Positions 61,731-61,817 of a DNA stretch of 61,817 nt are shown here, piece by piece. Every line of letters starts with the position of its first letter. The stretch's first letter is position 1. Position numbers and translations under genes: made by a program. Origin of the DNA: Gemella bergeri ATCC 700627 (GTDB lineage Bacteria; Bacillota; Bacilli; Staphylococcales; Gemellaceae); contig NZ_KI271813.1 of NCBI RefSeq assembly GCF_000469465.1, positions 1-61,817 on the forward strand, given 5' to 3'. Under the pieces are notes generated by a model, which saw only the letters and a program-made list of their open reading frames with translations, did not search any database and had not been told where the DNA came from.

Positions 61731-61817
61731 TCGTTACAGCAATATACATTCACTGTTTTATATGTTATAATTTTATGTAAAATTAACTATATATTTATAT
61801 ACAAAATATTTTTTGTT

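Noticed and set aside
1-61817. CRISPR arrays, tRNA or rRNA genes, insertion sequences, prophage genes
   Set aside because: No regular spaced repeats, no tRNA-like cloverleaf, no transposase or integrase motifs were seen on reading both strands.

Overview
This window looks like chromosomal core DNA of a very AT-rich Gram-positive bacterium of the order Bacillales. Pointers are CodY, GpsB, SepF, IreB, a glyS T-box, a TRAP-family gene next to folE and hup, and Bacillus-like order around rimP-nusA-infB-rbfA, ylmH-yggT-sepF and der/gpsA/hup. No sporulation gene lies between gpsA and hup, where Bacillus has one. A small-genome, non-sporulating relative such as Gemella fits best, but this is inferred from gene content and not from any search. 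Almost every gene reads leftwards (minus strand). Plus-strand genes occur only as small islands at 21.1, 26.6-28.1, 37.0, 48.7-49.8 and 61.3 kb. No rRNA, tRNA, insertion sequence, phage gene or CRISPR array was seen.

Layout from left to right. 0-8 kb: codY; a tRNA-thiolation and methylation set (cysteine desulfurase, thiI, trmFO); a thioesterase, plsC and cmk; glyS under a T-box. 8-17 kb: an ABC-F ATPase; the rimP-nusA-ylxR-ylxQ-infB-rbfA operon with a structured leader; a glyoxalase-like gene, a DegV protein and secE-nusG. 17-28 kb: a two-subunit ABC exporter, a deoxyribosyltransferase, priA, coaBC, gpsB, rsmE, and a TetR/hydrolase pair. 28-36.6 kb: mltG, yrzB, ruvX, ireB, degV, folA, thyA, mntR and a Nif3-type gene, then an amino-acid permease and alr. 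37-44 kb: a VanZ-like gene; a MerR-controlled operon (merR, cupin, CMD-like, SDR); an M42 peptidase; topB. 44-53 kb: folE-mtrB, hup and gpsA, then a zinc-type efflux ATPase with its ArsR repressor and an unassigned three-gene cassette of small and secreted proteins, then der, an S1-domain protein, trmD and rimM. 54-61.8 kb: a phosphonate-type transporter without a binding protein; ylmH, yggT and a frameshifted sepF; an AI-2E-family protein, DUF1146, corA, a SpoU methyltransferase and a rhodanese.

The genes work mainly in translation (glyS, infB, rimP, rbfA, rsmE, trmD, rimM, trmFO, thiI), transcription elongation (nusA, nusG), folate and thymidylate synthesis (folE, folA, thyA), cell envelope and division (alr, mltG, gpsB, sepF, plsC) and metal homeostasis (mntR, the zinc ATPase, corA).

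Observations most worth a second look: sepF is split by an apparent one-base insertion; the permease start is out of frame across a nine-base A tract; the TRAP homologue has lost part of the RNA-binding triad and has a shorter tryptophan loop; rimP has an approximately 130-nt leader closed by an 11-bp helix; the MerR operon has a textbook 19-bp-spacer promoter plus a second perfect dyad; and the 48.7-49.8 kb cassette has no assignable function.
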